64,000 bases of DNA from Diphasiastrum complanatum. Taxonomy: Eukaryota > Streptophyta > Lycopodiopsida > Lycopodiales > Lycopodiaceae. This document shows positions 11,873-24,348 of this stretch, in pieces. Location: positions 33,189,115 through 33,253,114 of the forward strand of contig CM055096.1 of the NCBI GenBank assembly GCA_029204225.1. The letters are read 5' to 3'. Position 1 is the first letter of the stretch. Each line of letters starts with the position of its first letter. The notes beneath the pieces are model-generated. The model made no database searches, was not told the origin of the DNA, and worked only from the letters and a program-made list of their open reading frames with translations. The position numbers were made by a program, and so were the translations under genes.

Positions 11873-14800
11873 ATGGTATTAGAGCAAGGCTTACAAAGAT
11901 TGGAGAACATGGAGAAGGGCTACCTTTCGTCGAAATTTTGGATTGGATCCATGGGAATTCTCTTCCAAGGTGGATAGCAAGTGTGCAAGTGGGTGTACTA
12001 TCCCAGTTTCATTTTGCATGTTGCTAAGATCCATTACTCTTGGGATTCTTTGTGGTTTTATGGAGAATTGTCCTTGAAGGCCAATTTGTGATGCTTTTTT
12101 GGAGCTTTTTCTTGTGTAGATCAAATCTTTGGTAAATCTGAGTTTTCCAGCAAGTGTACTTTCATTTTAGGGTTCATTAATGATGAAATTAATGATGCAT
12201 GCCGGTTCTCTCCAATGATTTATGATTCTAGACTATGTTTTGGTCAAAATTGCTTGGTTTTTCATGCTTTTTGACACAAAATAGATAGTAAGAACCAAGA
12301 TCCAGCAAGATCAGATCAATTAGATGGTTTTAATTCTGTAAATTGGTTTGCATGTGTTAGAGAAAGAGTTGTGTGTCATGAATTTCCACTGAAAAAATTG
12401 GAAAATAGCCAAAAAAGCATCATTTTTGCTTGTTTTTTCATAAAGTTGGATAGTAGGTGGCTGTAAAACACCATGTAGACCTGTATAATGGTGGAACAAA
12501 GTTCTTGAAGTTAGAGCCAAGAATTCTAGCAATCGGACTTGTAGGAAGTCAAAAAAGTTCAAAAAAATGACCATTTTTGGTAATTTTTTGGGGGTGGATC
12601 TCTCTAAATCCATAAGAAGATCATTCTGGAATTAATTACAGCATGATTAGCATTCCTTTTTACCTTCCCAGCAAGCTATCAGACCTGTGAATTGATGGCC
12701 GGTGGCTTATGCACCATCTCCATCAAGTTTGAAGCTATTTTGACTTTTACAAATCAAGAAATCTTTGTTCATAGCCTATGCTGCATCTTAGGATCAGTAT
12801 GAATGCTTCATGGAAGTCTAATTGGCTGTTTAAGACTGTTGGTAGCATCAATTTTGGGCTGGAATGGGTGTTTGCACATTTTTGCATGATTCCTTCTTGT
12901 GGAAGTGCACCCTACTACAAAATTCTGGCAGCTCTAATCTCGCACATGTGAAGCCTAGGTGGCAGGCTGACATGGCAAGCATCTTTTTCACTTGGTCTCC
13001 CTCTGTACTGAGCTTTATAGCACCCAATTTGGTGTCCTGTAGCCAAAGTTATGATCATCTGAAGTTTTGTAGTTTTGTGAGTAAAATTGGCAAAATTTTG
13101 AATTGTTCTGATTGCATGCCAGTCATTTCCCTAATTTGTAGTACTGTGTTTGCATGGATTAGTTGCATGTTGATTCTCAGAGTGATTCTAACATGCATGA
13201 GGGATTTACAATCGATTTGAGTGGTCATACGCATGTGCTCTGACAATGTTAATGGCTGACAAATTTCGTAAAACTGAAGTTTACGTAAAAAATTCCGTAA
13301 TGACGTTTATGACTAATGTAGTGTGCTTTGCATGCCAGTTTGACATCGGGTTAGTAACATTAGGAATCGGATAGTGTTTCAATTTTTTCGATTTCGATTG
13401 CCTTTTAAACTAACAGTATTTTCGTCAGAATTTTCAAATTACGTAAAATAAAGCAAATTTTGAGTTTTCCAAAAAAAGTCAAAATTTTGGTCATTTTTTC
13501 ATTATCTATGGAATCAGTTTAGATTAGTGAATTGATTAAACTGAGTTTATCAGTCAGAATTGATTACAGTATTTTCACTAAGTCTAAATTATTTCCCGAT
13601 GATAGATAAGTTAAAATTGACAAAAGGAACTGCAATGAATTGCCGACAGTTTTACTGTGTTTCTTTTAACTTTTGGAGTTGGGAACTCCCAGATTGAAAG
13701 TTAAAATTTGAATTTTTTTTCTTTTTGTTGAATTTCAAATTGGTTAAAATTTGAATTTAGTTACTTGTCTGATAGTTTTCTAATCGATGTTGATTGATAG
13801 AAATCAGTTAAGTGAACGTTTGAGCAAGATACTTGTTAAATTTGAGTTAAAATCGTCAAACAATATGAAATGACCAAATCGGATAAGTGGCAACAGTATT
13901 CTTTATCTGATCAGTAAATTTGACAGGATACAGTTCAAGAATTACTGAAATCCTATTGATGGGATTTCCATTCATGTAAATTTCATGTTTGAATAGGTTT
14001 TGTCAATATTAACGGAGTAATGCCAAACCAGTCAATACAAAAACAAAAATAACTGATTTCATTTCGTAGTAAGATCCTATGGTGAATTATATTCAGCCCA
14101 GGTATAGGACATAAATGAAATTGTTTTGGACTTTTTTCTACAGTAATTAGTTTTTTAAACTTTTACTAAGGTCATTACGTCTTCTTGGTACCTTAGCTGG
14201 AATAGATTTTCAAGAAACTGAAAATTCTAAGGAGGGAAGAAGAGTGGACATCAGAGGTAGTAAGTGTAATCGGGAAATGTATTTCGCAGTTAGGATTTTG
14301 GTAATCCCTGTAAATAATTGCTTAATACTAGTAGAATTCATTCAATTGAATTCGTAACTGATATCTTTGTAACCATTGAGTTATCCGTAGTTTTGGATGC
14401 CAATTGTGAGGTCTAGAAGTGGAATCTAATACGTGGATTACATTGGATATGTTAGTTGAGTGAAGCTTGTCCCTAGGTTTGATGCATGAGTAGGGGTTTG
14501 AAGCTTATCATTAACCAGAAAGGATCAGGATGTAATATTGAACCATGTTAATTCTTTTGTCTAAGTCACATAATTAGATGTAGATTATGGGTATCCATCT
14601 GATAGGCATACCAGACATCCAAATAAATGGATTCTCCAGTGTTTGGGAACAAGAGATAATTTCCTATAGTGTTTATAGGACAGCTAGATGATCAGTGGAT
14701 CTCTAGAATATCAGATAAGGCGGTTAGAGAACCAGCTAGGGTATAGAAATGAGATTGGATCTGAAAGTAATTTCGGATAGATTCAGAGTAAGATGCCTAA

Positions 14801-15314
14801 TTGGAACTTTTCGAATAAGAGAAATTCTCTAGGAATTGTGTGGACAATCTGGAACTAGAACAGGTTTGGAATTTGAATCATTATCTATAAGTAGTATAGT
14901 AAAATGTCAAAGGTTACTAATTCCATTTTGATTGGAATAGAAGTAAGTTTGATCAAAATTTAAGTCTGAGAGTGTAATTATAATATTTTTATTATTTCTT
15001 TAACTTTAATCTCTTAAGTTAGGTTATTTTATCCAGTGTTTCATGTAAGTGTTTTACATGAAGGTGATGTTACTAACTTATGGTGAATATAACTCAGTTG
15101 GGAAATTTATCGCTTGGTGTACTTTTCAAAACCTGAATTGTACTCCAGTGCAAAGATTATCACTTGGAATAGGATTATCTCTTAGTACTTGTTTGATGTG
15201 AAAGTTAGACTAAGGATGTTTCTAGGTTGATATTTAAAGTTAAAAGAACTGTTCCTATTATTCTTTTCTGTTTAGAGAGTTTCTAAGGATAGATACAGTT
15301 TAAGGAGGGAAGAA
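11873..15314 (+). other. Interior of the non-autonomous element, no recognisable genes
   Basis: The interior has a TGGTATTAGAGC primer-binding-like site at 11874 and a purine tract at 15302-15314. Between them is AT-rich sequence with only short frames; the longest is 118 codons at 12864-13220. I cannot match any of them to retroviral-type proteins. Runs such as AAAAAGTTCAAAAAAATGACC recur in the 12.4-13.5 kb part. Confidence 0.7.
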
Positions 15315-15834
15315 TGTTATGTCCATGACCAGTAAGTGAAATTCAGTATTCTCCTAGTCTTGGATACACAATACTCCAGTAAATCAAGATGTTAGTTATG
15401 CCACGTCATACTGAATGTGACCCGAAAGTAACTAATATCTTTGTGAGGCCTAGAACATACTAAATGGAGTTTAGACAAGGTATGAGACAGTGTATGCATG
15501 TGCAGAATTATCAATAGCAATTCTATAAATAGTTAGTCCATGCATAGGACTCTATTCTAGGTGAATCTATGTATAGAAAACTTAGGGCTATGCATGGCTA
15601 TGTGCCCAGGATGCTTATGGCTCTATAAGAAGAGGCCAAACTTGCCCTACTCCTCATGATGATCATGGATTCATTGCCAGAGTTTCACTCTACATTCATG
15701 CTTCTTTTTCCTTGGCTTGAGGGTGAATCTACTACAGTTGATTGGTTGCCTCTACTTGGTTGGGTGGTTGCTCCATAGTGTGTTTTCCATTGTGTATTGT
15801 CTTGTAAGCAGGATCTTAGAGAGCTTCCCTTACA
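15315..15834 (+). repeat. 3' LTR of the non-autonomous element
   Basis: 520 bp, the same length and termini as the 5' copy. It is followed by CTAGT (15835-15839), the second copy of the target-site duplication. Confidence 0.92.
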
Positions 15835-15839
15835 CTAGT

Positions 15840-15875
15840 CTTGTGATTTTATGGTTCTATTGCATTCTAGCTTTA
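15840..15875 (+). repeat. 3' LTR of Copia element 1, resumed
   Basis: CTTGTGATTTTATGGTTC and following bases match 31455 onwards, so the interrupted LTR continues directly after the target-site duplication. Similarity ends at about 15875, where TGTTGGAATTTAATC begins a different sequence. The last roughly 230 bp of this LTR are missing here. Confidence 0.8.
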
Positions 15876-16928
15876 TGTTGGAATTTAATCTAACTCCTAC
15901 TCATCCCAGCAGCCCTCCTTCCTTCTCTCAAAACTACTCTCTCAAAGATGTCTGCAAAAAATGAACTGTTTTTTAACAGTCTACAATTTTTTAAGTAAAT
16001 GTCACAACAGGCGAATAACCCAACAAAGACTTCCACTTCACTTTTGATCTTTTTCAAACACTAAAGGTTTTGCAAAAAAGACATCAAAGTGTTCACTGAA
16101 GGTTTTAGTCCATTTCACGCATTTTCAAATATGCGACAATTCTCCCAAAAAATGCTAAAAATGCAACACTCTGTAGATTTATACCGGATTCCAAGTACAG
16201 ACTATCTACATCTTCACGCTCCAATAATGACTGTCCTAATTAGTTAGTTAAAATATTTTGTAATTGTAAAGCTAGAATAACATAAGTTGTAACGCTAGAA
16301 TAACACAAGATCTACCAGTTGCTATAAGTAAATGAGCAACTTAAGACGTAAGGGCGATGTATGAAGATACTCCATTAGAGATCAAACCACCAAAACGGGT
16401 CTTCACAACAGCTGACTCCTTAGAGTTGGTGATTATAGAGAGAGATATATATATAAAATATTCAGAGCAATAGCTATTGTTTTGTTTTTGTAGTAGGATC
16501 ACGCGCTTATCAGCACAATTGTATTGTGATCTGATCGTTGTTACTACAACTTTAATATACAGAATCACTATTGTTCCATCTCTTTGCATTCTTGTTGAAT
16601 GTTCATTAACTCTCACTCTTCCCTTGAAATAGTATCATAACAGAGAAATGTATGGTTGTCTTTGATGCCTAATTGTATTTACATTTCTTTGTATCAGAAT
16701 ATCAGAATCAGAGAATTGCATGGCTGTCACAGATGCTTAATTGTTTTTGCAATTTCTCTTCATGGTAGTCTAAGACTCCTACACTGATAATCGTATTCAA
16801 CACAAACTGAATAGTTCTCTAATCTCCATTCTCTAAGTAATCCATGATCCTCCTTAACACAGTTATCACTATTCTTCATAGTATCCATTGTCTTTCTCAT
16901 GTTGGTTGGGACTTCGTTTAAGAAGTTT
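15876..16928. other. Unassigned, possibly an LTR and leader
   Basis: The segment begins TGTTGG at a sharp junction and contains TAGTATCATAACAGAG near 16630, which resembles a decayed iMet primer-binding site. It might be an LTR plus short leader, but no second copy is present in the window. No protein is recognisable. Confidence 0.3.
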
Positions 16929-17878
16929 GTTCACAAATTCCACTCTATCTATGAACACGGTTCTGTGGTGCTCTTTTACTTCTTCTTTACCGTTCTTTAT
17001 GGTTCTTTTGGTTCTTATGGTTCTTCTTGTTAGAACAGTTATTACACGGACGTGTTACTCAGACTTCAACATGTATTTCCTAGCCTGTCAATTGGAGACA
17101 CGGTTTCGATACTCAACTACATGCATAAGCCAGCCATGTAACCATCCAAGGATAAAAAAAACACTCATTTCTTGATGCTTAGATTGCCCAAGAACAATCA
17201 AGAACTGAAATGTAAGAAAGTATGCAAGATCTACACCACAAACCAGCCTATTTAGTTTACTTGCATGCTGATTTCTACCTTATTCCACAAACAAGAAATG
17301 AATCCTAATCCACAACTAAGTAAGAAACAAGAAAACAAGATCCTAGTTAATCTACAATACAAAGAAATCAAGCATGCTCATAGAAACTTCACTCAAGAAC
17401 ATTGCCATGAACAAGGAGCTTAGCAATTATCAAGAACTCGTGGAGGATCCTCATTATTTGCTCAAGAGAACTTGACATTACATTCAAAGCTCTCTCACAA
17501 GAGAGGGGAGCCCTTAAATAACCAAGAAGGCTGCCCATGTGGAGCCCAAGTGGCAATTCCAACAAATTAGAAATTACATGTGGAATTTGCCCTTCCACTA
17601 AAGGTCACCATCAAAAGGTGGCTCACTCTAACTAATTTAAGGGAGGTCTACATCTATTTACAAGGCCTAGGAAATATGACTAGCTCCTACATGGTTGTTC
17701 CTTCTTTGGGATACACCATACGCTCACATAGATATTTCACTGTCATCCTAGATAGTAATTTCTCGGCTCTCAGCTACTTCTGCTCTCCTCCTCCTAAGAC
17801 CTCCTCGGTCATGGGTGAGAGATATTCTGTGTCTTTGGTTTGGCTTGGCATCTAGGGATTCTCTAAAATCTGCTAACA
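16929..17878 (+). repeat. LTR of Copia family 4, copy 1
   Basis: This 950-bp sequence is a close copy of 26191-27290. It starts TGTTCACAAATTCC and ends GCTAACA. Relative to the other copy it lacks about 150 bp (26402-26555). No primer-binding site or polypurine tract adjoins it, so it may be a solo or orphan LTR. Confidence 0.7.
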
Positions 17879-18438
17879 TTATCCACCTCTAATATGTTGC
17901 AAGACCCACTACAACACCGGTGATGTCTTTCGCTTGGCACTTGGAAAAGTGTGGATCTTTGTTCGTTTCCGTAAAACCAGGTGCTTATTATCCGCAAAAC
18001 TTATTATTATTATTACTATTATTTTTCAAAATTGGAAGTCTCTAAATTGGCTGCTACATTCCAGCCTTTCTGAGAACTTCTTGCAAGTCCTGCTCGCCTC
18101 GTCGTCGTGTCGTTTGTTTTCTCTCGCTCATTTTTTGCCCCAAGGCTTCAAAAACTTGGAAGCGGAGCTTACTTCCAAATTTGAGAGGCCCCAGAAATTC
18201 TCTTACCTTTTCCACGAAGCCCATTTCCTGCCAGTCTTCCACCATGGTCACATACGTGACGACATGAAGGCCGCTCTGTAGTATAGCCTGGCCATCATCT
18301 CATGGTCTTCTTCTAACTGGAGGGCTACATTGGGCTTAATTTTGATGGGCTCCAAGCCTCGATCCCAGAAACAGGCTTGCTGCCATGAATCTGCAATACT
18401 CGACACTTTCTTGCATGCAAAGATTGGCACTTGTTTTG
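17879..18438. other. Unassigned stretch before Copia element 2
   Basis: Minus-strand frames at 18054-18430 contain sequence such as EDWQEMGFVEKVREFLGPL and PNVALQLEEDHEMMARLYY that has coding-like composition and may be a Gag-type fragment. I cannot assign it. Nothing else is seen. Confidence 0.25.
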
Positions 18439-19001
18439 TATGCCAAAGATGAATTAAGCTCTTTTGGCTTAGTAAAGACCCATCTTAGAATAAAATATTC
18501 AAGGTAGGTAGAAGTAGAAACTCGAGCTACCATAGGAATTGCCATTTGTACTTGCATGCCACGTTTAGTGCATGAAAAGACTAGGTGGCACAATTAGACA
18601 TAGTGAGGTGGCTTGAATAAGTCCAGATAGCTTGAGAGGTGGATTCATAACTCCAATTCAACTCAAAGTAGGAGGAGAGTGCATGGATCTATATGTATGT
18701 GATGTACTCTCATTGAGAAGATGATGAAATTTGTGTGTAATGCAAATTTGGAGACTAAGCTCTTTGTGCTCTCTCTCTCTACTCGAGTTTTGTACTTTCA
18801 TATTCTCTCTCTAGCCGAGTTGAGGCATTTATTGTGCTTAGTTTCATGTTTTGTTGACAGATCTTGCTTGTAACACAATAATATTTCTTGTATGATCAGC
18901 TTTCCTATTGTCAATCAATGCTAGTCTGATCTTTATGGTATTATTGGGCTTAGGAGATCAAAAGTACATGTGTAGGGCGTCCCACACATGTGAATTCAAC
19001 A
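18439..19001 (+). repeat. 5' LTR of Copia element 2 (truncated)
   Basis: It matches 23785-24348 from ATGCCAAAGATG to GAATTCAACA. The first 50 bp present in the 3' LTR are absent. The 3' end is fixed by TGGTATCAGAGCC at 19002. Confidence 0.92.
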
Positions 19002-19014
19002 TGGTATCAGAGCC
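19002..19014 (+). promoter_or_regulatory. tRNA-iMet primer-binding site, Copia element 2
   Basis: TGGTATCAGAGCC directly after the LTR, identical to that of Copia element 1. Confidence 0.92.
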
Positions 19015-19760
19015 TACCTAAGATTTACAAGCAAATTTAATCAGAAAGTTTGCAAATTTAATCAAATTTCAAGCTAGGAATTGTCTAGATTCTACTTTCT
19101 AGCTAGTTTGCAGTTTTCTGGTGATTTCGAGCTTCAAACCACTTTGAATGGTCCAGATCAGGTACTGTACGGAATTTCAGGTGCATGCACATGTGAAATC
19201 CGCCCATTTTCAGTTTGGTGGTTCTCCCTCACCTCAAATCCAGATTTCATGCAAATTAGCCCACTAGAAAGCTAGAAATGGTAGAATCTGATGCAATTTG
19301 AATCATGACAGTTGGATAAGCCAATCAAAAGTTATAGGCTTTTGAATAGTCGTAGGTAGGGTGCCTAGACCTGTGGCAAATCTTGAGTACATGTCATTTA
19401 TTGCTTGAATGATCACAAAAATTATCCAGAAGTTGACCAATCTCATCTGTATGTGATTTAGACAAAATTTATAGGTTCTAGGCAAATTGTTTTATACAAA
19501 TAGATTGTATTTGAGTCAATTTGACATTTTTGGAGTATTTCACACGTGAGAAATTCAGAGAACCATAACTTTTGCCATACTTCATCTTTTTTGATGATTC
19601 AAATCTTGTTTTAGAGAGATTGTCAAGCTAATGAAATCTATCTCACAGTTTTTTTTTGCTTTGTCTTACATAGGATTTGGTTTTTTGTCCTTGATTGGTT
19701 CCTATAGTGAAAAGATAAGCGATTTTTTTCATCCATCTTTTTTTATTTCCATCATTTTTT

Positions 19761-20640
19761 ATGACTTCAATGAGTGTCTTTCTATTAGAAGCAAGTGAAA
19801 GATTGTCAACCTCCAATTACTCAATTTGGAAGGTTAGCATGAAATCTGTCTTAATACTACAAGATGTGATGGATATTGTACTTGGTATTGAAGAAGAACC
19901 ACAAATTCCTCAAGAAATTCCAAAGTACAAAAAGAGAGCTAGGATGGCTTTGCATTATATTAAGATGAATGTCTCAAATGACATCTTAAGAGAAATTGGT
20001 GCTTGTACTAATGCCAAAGATGCTTGGGATACTCTCAAGTCCATCTATGAGGCAAAGAATACTTCTAGACTTCTAACACAAAGAAACCAAATTTTTCAAA
20101 GTGTACAGAGAAGTGATGAATGTGCTTCAGCTTATGTAATGAGAGTTAAAGACCTCCATAGAGAATTGTCATGCATAGGAGACTCCATCAACCAAAATGA
20201 ACTTGTTCAAGTCATACTTAATGGGTTAAAGGAGGAATATGACAACCTTGTTCAGAGTTATGCCATTAAGGAGGAGCTACAAAGTTTGGAGGAAGCACTC
20301 CAAAGTGTGCTCATTTCTGAAGAATCAAGACAAGAGTATAAACTCTTGAAAATGGTAAAGCTCTCAACATTGATGGTAAAGCTCTCTTTACCAAAGACAA
20401 GCACAAGACAAGAAGTAAGAATCAACACCAACCCTCTTCAAGCAAGAACAATCTTATGTCCAAGGAGAAAGGAGAAGAGGATGAGTTCTCTCAAGCTTTC
20501 ACATCCAAGAAGAAGAAAAAAAACATCAAGTGTTTCTTTTGTGGAAAGAAGGGGCATTAAGCCACCAATTGCTTCAAGAAGAAGAGTCAATTCAAGCAAG
20601 CCAACATTTCTAATGAAGAGAAGGAAGATGCTCATGCAAG
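19761..20640 (+). pseudogene. Copia element 2 Gag
   Basis: The start MTSMSVFLLEASERLSTSNY followed by SIWKVSMKSVL is the usual Copia Gag N-terminus (a 'NY..WK..M' motif). LREIGACTNAKDAWDTLKSI and VILNGLKEEYDNLVQSYA follow to about residue 195. Near 20355, around a duplicated 'ATGGTAAAGCTCTC' unit, the frame shifts. The true frame then ends in a zinc knuckle CFFCGKKGH whose next codon is TAA (at about 20556), so the knuckle is split by a stop before the last Cys. Expected Gag length is about 300 residues. It cannot encode intact Gag or Gag-Pol. Confidence 0.85.
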
Positions 20641-20659
20641 TGATGGAGAGAGATCTCTT

Positions 20660-23600
20660 ATGGTCTCGAGTTTTCCTTCATCACCTTTCAAGAAGGATGG
20701 TTTGTGGTATATCGACAGTGGAGCTTCCTCACATATGTGTAGCTCCAAGCATTCTTTTTCATCCATGTCACCTTATGAAAGAGCCAAAAAGTCCATCTAC
20801 ACAACAAATGATCATGAGTGTGCTATTGAAGGCATAGGGACTATTCCCCTAAAGCTTTCTTCATCAAAAGTTCTTTCTCTGTCTAAAGTATTCCTAAGTT
20901 AACAAAAAATCTTATTAGTGTTGGGCAATTGTTTGATAGTGGACTAGATGTGAATTTTAATGTTGATACATGTAAAGAAGCATGATGAGATCCTTGCATT
21001 TGGGTCTAGATATGGTGGAATCTACAAGCTTAATCCCAATGAGTATGCTAACTCTTGTGATGGTGCTTTTGCTTCTCATATTTCTTTGGAGGAACTATGG
21101 CATAGAAGGTTGGGACATCCTAACTATAGTTCTATGGTGTCCATGGTCAAGAAAGCCAAAGCTATTGGCTTGCCTAATCTTATCTCCAAGAATTTCAAAC
21201 CATGTGAGGCTTGTGCCATATCTAAGTCTCATAAGAAGCCTTTTTCAAAGTCATCTATCAAGACTACACATCCATTGGAGCTCATACACTCGGATGTGCA
21301 CTTCTCATCTTCAAAGAGCAAGGGTGGTGCTACTTGCTTTGTAACTTTCATTGATGATTTCACTAGATTTACTTGGTTATATCTTCTAGCTTCAAAGTCT
21401 ATGGTGTTTGACTATTTTCTAAAGTTCAAAGCTCTAGTTGAAAAGCAATTTTCATAAAAAATCAAGATTCTTAGAAGTGATGGAGGTGGTGAGTACACTT
21501 CCAATAAATTTCATGATTATTGTGAGCTTGAAGGCATTAAAAGGGAGTTTTCTTGTGCATATACACCATCTCAAAATGGGGTGGCTGAAAGAAAGAATAG
21601 AACCTTGTGTGAATGTGCCAAAACCATTAGAATTGAGACATCCTTGCCAAAAGACTTTTGGGGTGAGGCCATCAATTGTTCAAACTATCTTTGCAATCGA
21701 CTCCCTCATGTTGCACTTGAAGGAAAGTCACCATATGAAGCACTCTATTTGAAGAAACCTAAGGTTGACCACCTTAGAGTATTTGGATACATAAGCTTTG
21801 TCCATATTCCCTTGGAAACGAGAAAGAAGGATGATCCTTGTGCAAGCAAAGGAGTAATGGTTGGATATTCATCCAACAAGAAAGCCTATTGAATCTACAT
21901 GCTCTCTACTTCTAAAGTAATTGAAAGTAGAGATGTAGTTTTTCATGAAGAAGAAAAGTACAATCTTGAAGGGGCCAAGATCAAGCAACCTCGAAATCTA
22001 TCACCTTTTGTTATTGAGGACAATCAACATATGGACGAGTCAAGATTTGAAGATGGAAGTCCTCGAATTTTCACTCCTAGAAGATCCATGAGGGAGAGAT
22101 CCGAGCCTAAGAGGCTTACTTATGATGACAAAGGAAAACAAGTGGATCTTGATTCCACTTATGCTTATTTTGTTTCTTATGAGAAGCCCAAAGATGTCCA
22201 AGAAGCCCTCAATACCAAGGAGTGGTATGAGGCCATGAAGATTGAATATGATGCCTTGATCACCAACCACACATGGGAGCTAGTAGATCCACCACCTAAC
22301 ATGCATATCATTGGATGCAAGTGGGTGTTCAAGATCAAGTACAATCATGATGGCTCCATCAACAAGTAGAAGGCAAGATTATGTGCTAAAGGCTTTGCAC
22401 AAATATATGGCCTTGACTATGAAGAAACCTTTGCTCCTATAGCAAAGATGGTGACAATAAGAATCATAATCTCTCTTGCCTTGTTTTTTAAGTGGAAATT
22501 GTATCAACTTGATGTCTCCAACGCTTTTTTGAATGGCTATCTTGAGGAGGAGATATTCATGGAACAACCTCAAGGATTTATCAAGGATAAATCTAAGGTG
22601 TGTTTGCTATTTAGAAGTCTTTATGGCTTGAAGCAAGCACCTAGATCATGGTATTCAAGACTCAACAACTCCTCTACTTTCATTAGGATTTGTGCTTAGT
22701 GACTATGATCCTTCTATGTACTTAAAGTTTGATGGTAGTAATATTGTCATTCTTCTAATCTATGTAGATGACATTATTCTTAGTGGAAGTTGTTTGATGC
22801 TAGTTCAAGAAACTAAAGATGCATTAGGAAGAGAATTTAAAATGAAGATCTAGGAGAGATCCATTACATTTTAGGCCTTGAGATTGATTTTCATGAAGAG
22901 TATGCTTTTATTTGTCAATCTAGATACGTCTTTCCTATGTTGAGAAAATTCAATATGCAAAATTGTAAAGGCATAGATACTCCCATGGAGCAACATGTAA
23001 AAGGTCCTATTAAAGGTGATGAAAGATCCTTCGAGGACATCACACTTTATAGGAGTCTTGTAGGCTCTTTAATTTGGCTTACTATCACTAGACCTGATTT
23101 GAGCTATTGTGTGCACAAATTGAGTCAAGATCCTAAGATCCAACATTGGAAGATGGCCAAGAGAGTTCTAAGATATGTATCTTCTACTCAAGAATATGGT
23201 TTATTGTACAAAAATGAAGATCTAACCATTGTTGGCTATTCGAATTCCAATTTTGCAAGTGATAAAATGGATCGAAAGTCCATTAATGAATATACTATCT
23301 TTCTTGGAGGCAATCTTGTGTCTTGGCTTTCAAAGAAGCAAGATACCATATCTCTATCTTCTTGTGAGGCCGAGTACGAAGCACTCACTACAACAACTAA
23401 AGAGGTGCTTTGGATCAAGAGGTTAATCATGGAGCTAAAGTGCATCAAAGAGGATGATCTTCCCTTGATCAAATGTGACAACATATCAGCCCAAGCTCTT
23501 GCAAACAATCCTATTTTTCATGCAAGAATCAAGCATATAGAAGTGGCACACCATTTTGTAAGGGAAAAGCTCATTGGAGGTGAAATCAACTTGGAACATG

Positions 23601-23716
23601 TCGACACATCTTCATGTATTGTTGATCTTCTCACAAAGCCACTTTGCAAAAGTGCCTTCTCAAAGCATAGATCTAATCTTGGTCTTATCTCAAGATCGAT
23701 GCTTGATCCACATTAG
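20660..23716 (+). pseudogene. Copia element 2 Pol (protease, integrase, RT, RNase H)
   Basis: Domains in order follow. Protease: WYIDSGASSHMC, with the Asp-Ser-Gly active site. Integrase zinc-binding: ELWHRRLGHPNY and CEACAISKSHK. Integrase core: IHSDVHFSS, FIDDFTRFTWLY and QNGVAERKNRTLCECAK, with a stop at about 21457. Reverse transcriptase: WELVDPPPNMHIIGCKWVFK, then a stop at 22367, then [34 protein letters not shown] and, after a frameshift, YVDDIILSG at about 22760. RNase H: YSNSNFASDKMDRKS, SLSSCEAEYEAL and SSCIVDLLTKPL. At least five disruptions (about 20900, 20980, 21457, 22367 and 22680-22850) inactivate it. All catalytic blocks are otherwise readable. Confidence 0.88.
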
Positions 23717-23721
23717 ATACA

Positions 23722-23734
23722 TTTTTAGGAGGAG
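23722..23734 (+). promoter_or_regulatory. Polypurine tract, Copia element 2
   Basis: TTTTTAGGAGGAG immediately precedes the 3' LTR. It is the expected plus-strand priming site. Confidence 0.8.
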
Positions 23735-24348
23735 TGTCAAAATTTTGGAAAAATCTATCTAATGTTGTAAGTAGGGGTCCTAAAAATGCCAAAGATGAAT
23801 TAAGCTCTTTTGGCTTAGTAAAGACCCATCTTAGAATAAAATATTCAAGGTAGGTAGAAGTAAAAACTCGAGCTACCATAGGAATTGCCATTTGTACTTT
23901 GCATGCCACATTTAATGCATGAAAAGACTAGGTGGCACAATTAGACATAGTGAGGTGGCTTGAATAAGTCTAGATAGCTTGAGAGGTGGATTCATAACTC
24001 CAATTCAACTCAAAGTAGAAGGAGAGTCCATGGATCTATATATATGTGATGTACTCTCATTGAGAAGATGATGAAATTTGTGTGTAATGCAAATTTGGAG
24101 ACTAAGCTCTTTGTGCCCTCTCTCTCTACTCGAGTTTTGTACTTTCATATTCTCTCTCTAGCCGAGTTGAGACATTTATTGTGCTTAGTTTCATGTTTTG
24201 TTGACAGATCTTGCTTGTAACACAATAATATTTCTTGTATGATCAGCTTTCCTATTGTCAATCAATGCTAGTCTGATCTTTACAGTATTATTGGGCTTAG
24301 GAGATCAAAAGTACATGTGTAGGGCGTCCCACACGTGTGAATTCAACA
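23735..24348 (+). repeat. 3' LTR of Copia element 2
   Basis: 614 bp, starting TGTCAAAATTTTGG and ending GTGAATTCAACA. Near the 3' end it carries CCCACACGTGTGAATTC, a palindromic G-box. The corresponding 5' LTR site reads CCCACACATGTGAATTC. Confidence 0.9.

Larger units (their letters stand above)
11353..15834 (+). mobile_element. Complete non-autonomous LTR retrotransposon (LARD-like)
   Basis: This is a structurally complete 4482-bp LTR element inserted into the 3' LTR of Copia element 1. It has two LTRs of exactly 520 bp (11353-11872 and 15315-15834), both starting TGTTATGTCCATGACCA and ending CCCTTACA. A primer-binding-like TGGTATTAGAGC lies at 11874, a polypurine tract (AAGGAGGGAAGAA) lies before the 3' LTR, and a perfect 5-bp target-site duplication, CTAGT, lies on both sides (11348-11352, 15835-15839). 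The 3.4-kb interior has no recognisable gag, protease, RT or integrase. Such elements must borrow enzymes from an autonomous partner. LTR divergence is visible by eye, so it is not recent. Confidence 0.92.
18439..24348 (+). mobile_element. Copia element 2, near full length but decayed
   Basis: An LTR retrotransposon with a 5' LTR lacking about its first 50 bp, an iMet primer-binding site, leader, gag, protease, integrase, RT and RNase H in Copia order, a polypurine tract and a complete 3' LTR. The gene order protease-integrase-RT-RNase H identifies Ty1/Copia. Multiple frameshifts and stops (see gag and pol entries) prevent production of a full polyprotein. The 5' end is truncated, so no target-site duplication can be seen. 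The minus-strand element at 45.9-49.1 kb is the same family. Confidence 0.9.

Noticed and set aside
12864-13220. 118-codon frame in the non-autonomous element as a gene
   Set aside because: It has no recognisable domain, a low-complexity Cys/Leu/Ser composition, and sits in AT-rich sequence where such frames are expected by chance.
19761-20837. Treating the full 358-codon frame as one protein
   Set aside because: After about residue 198 the reading leaves the Gag frame and turns into Arg/Ser-rich nonsense, while the true Gag continuation is in another frame.
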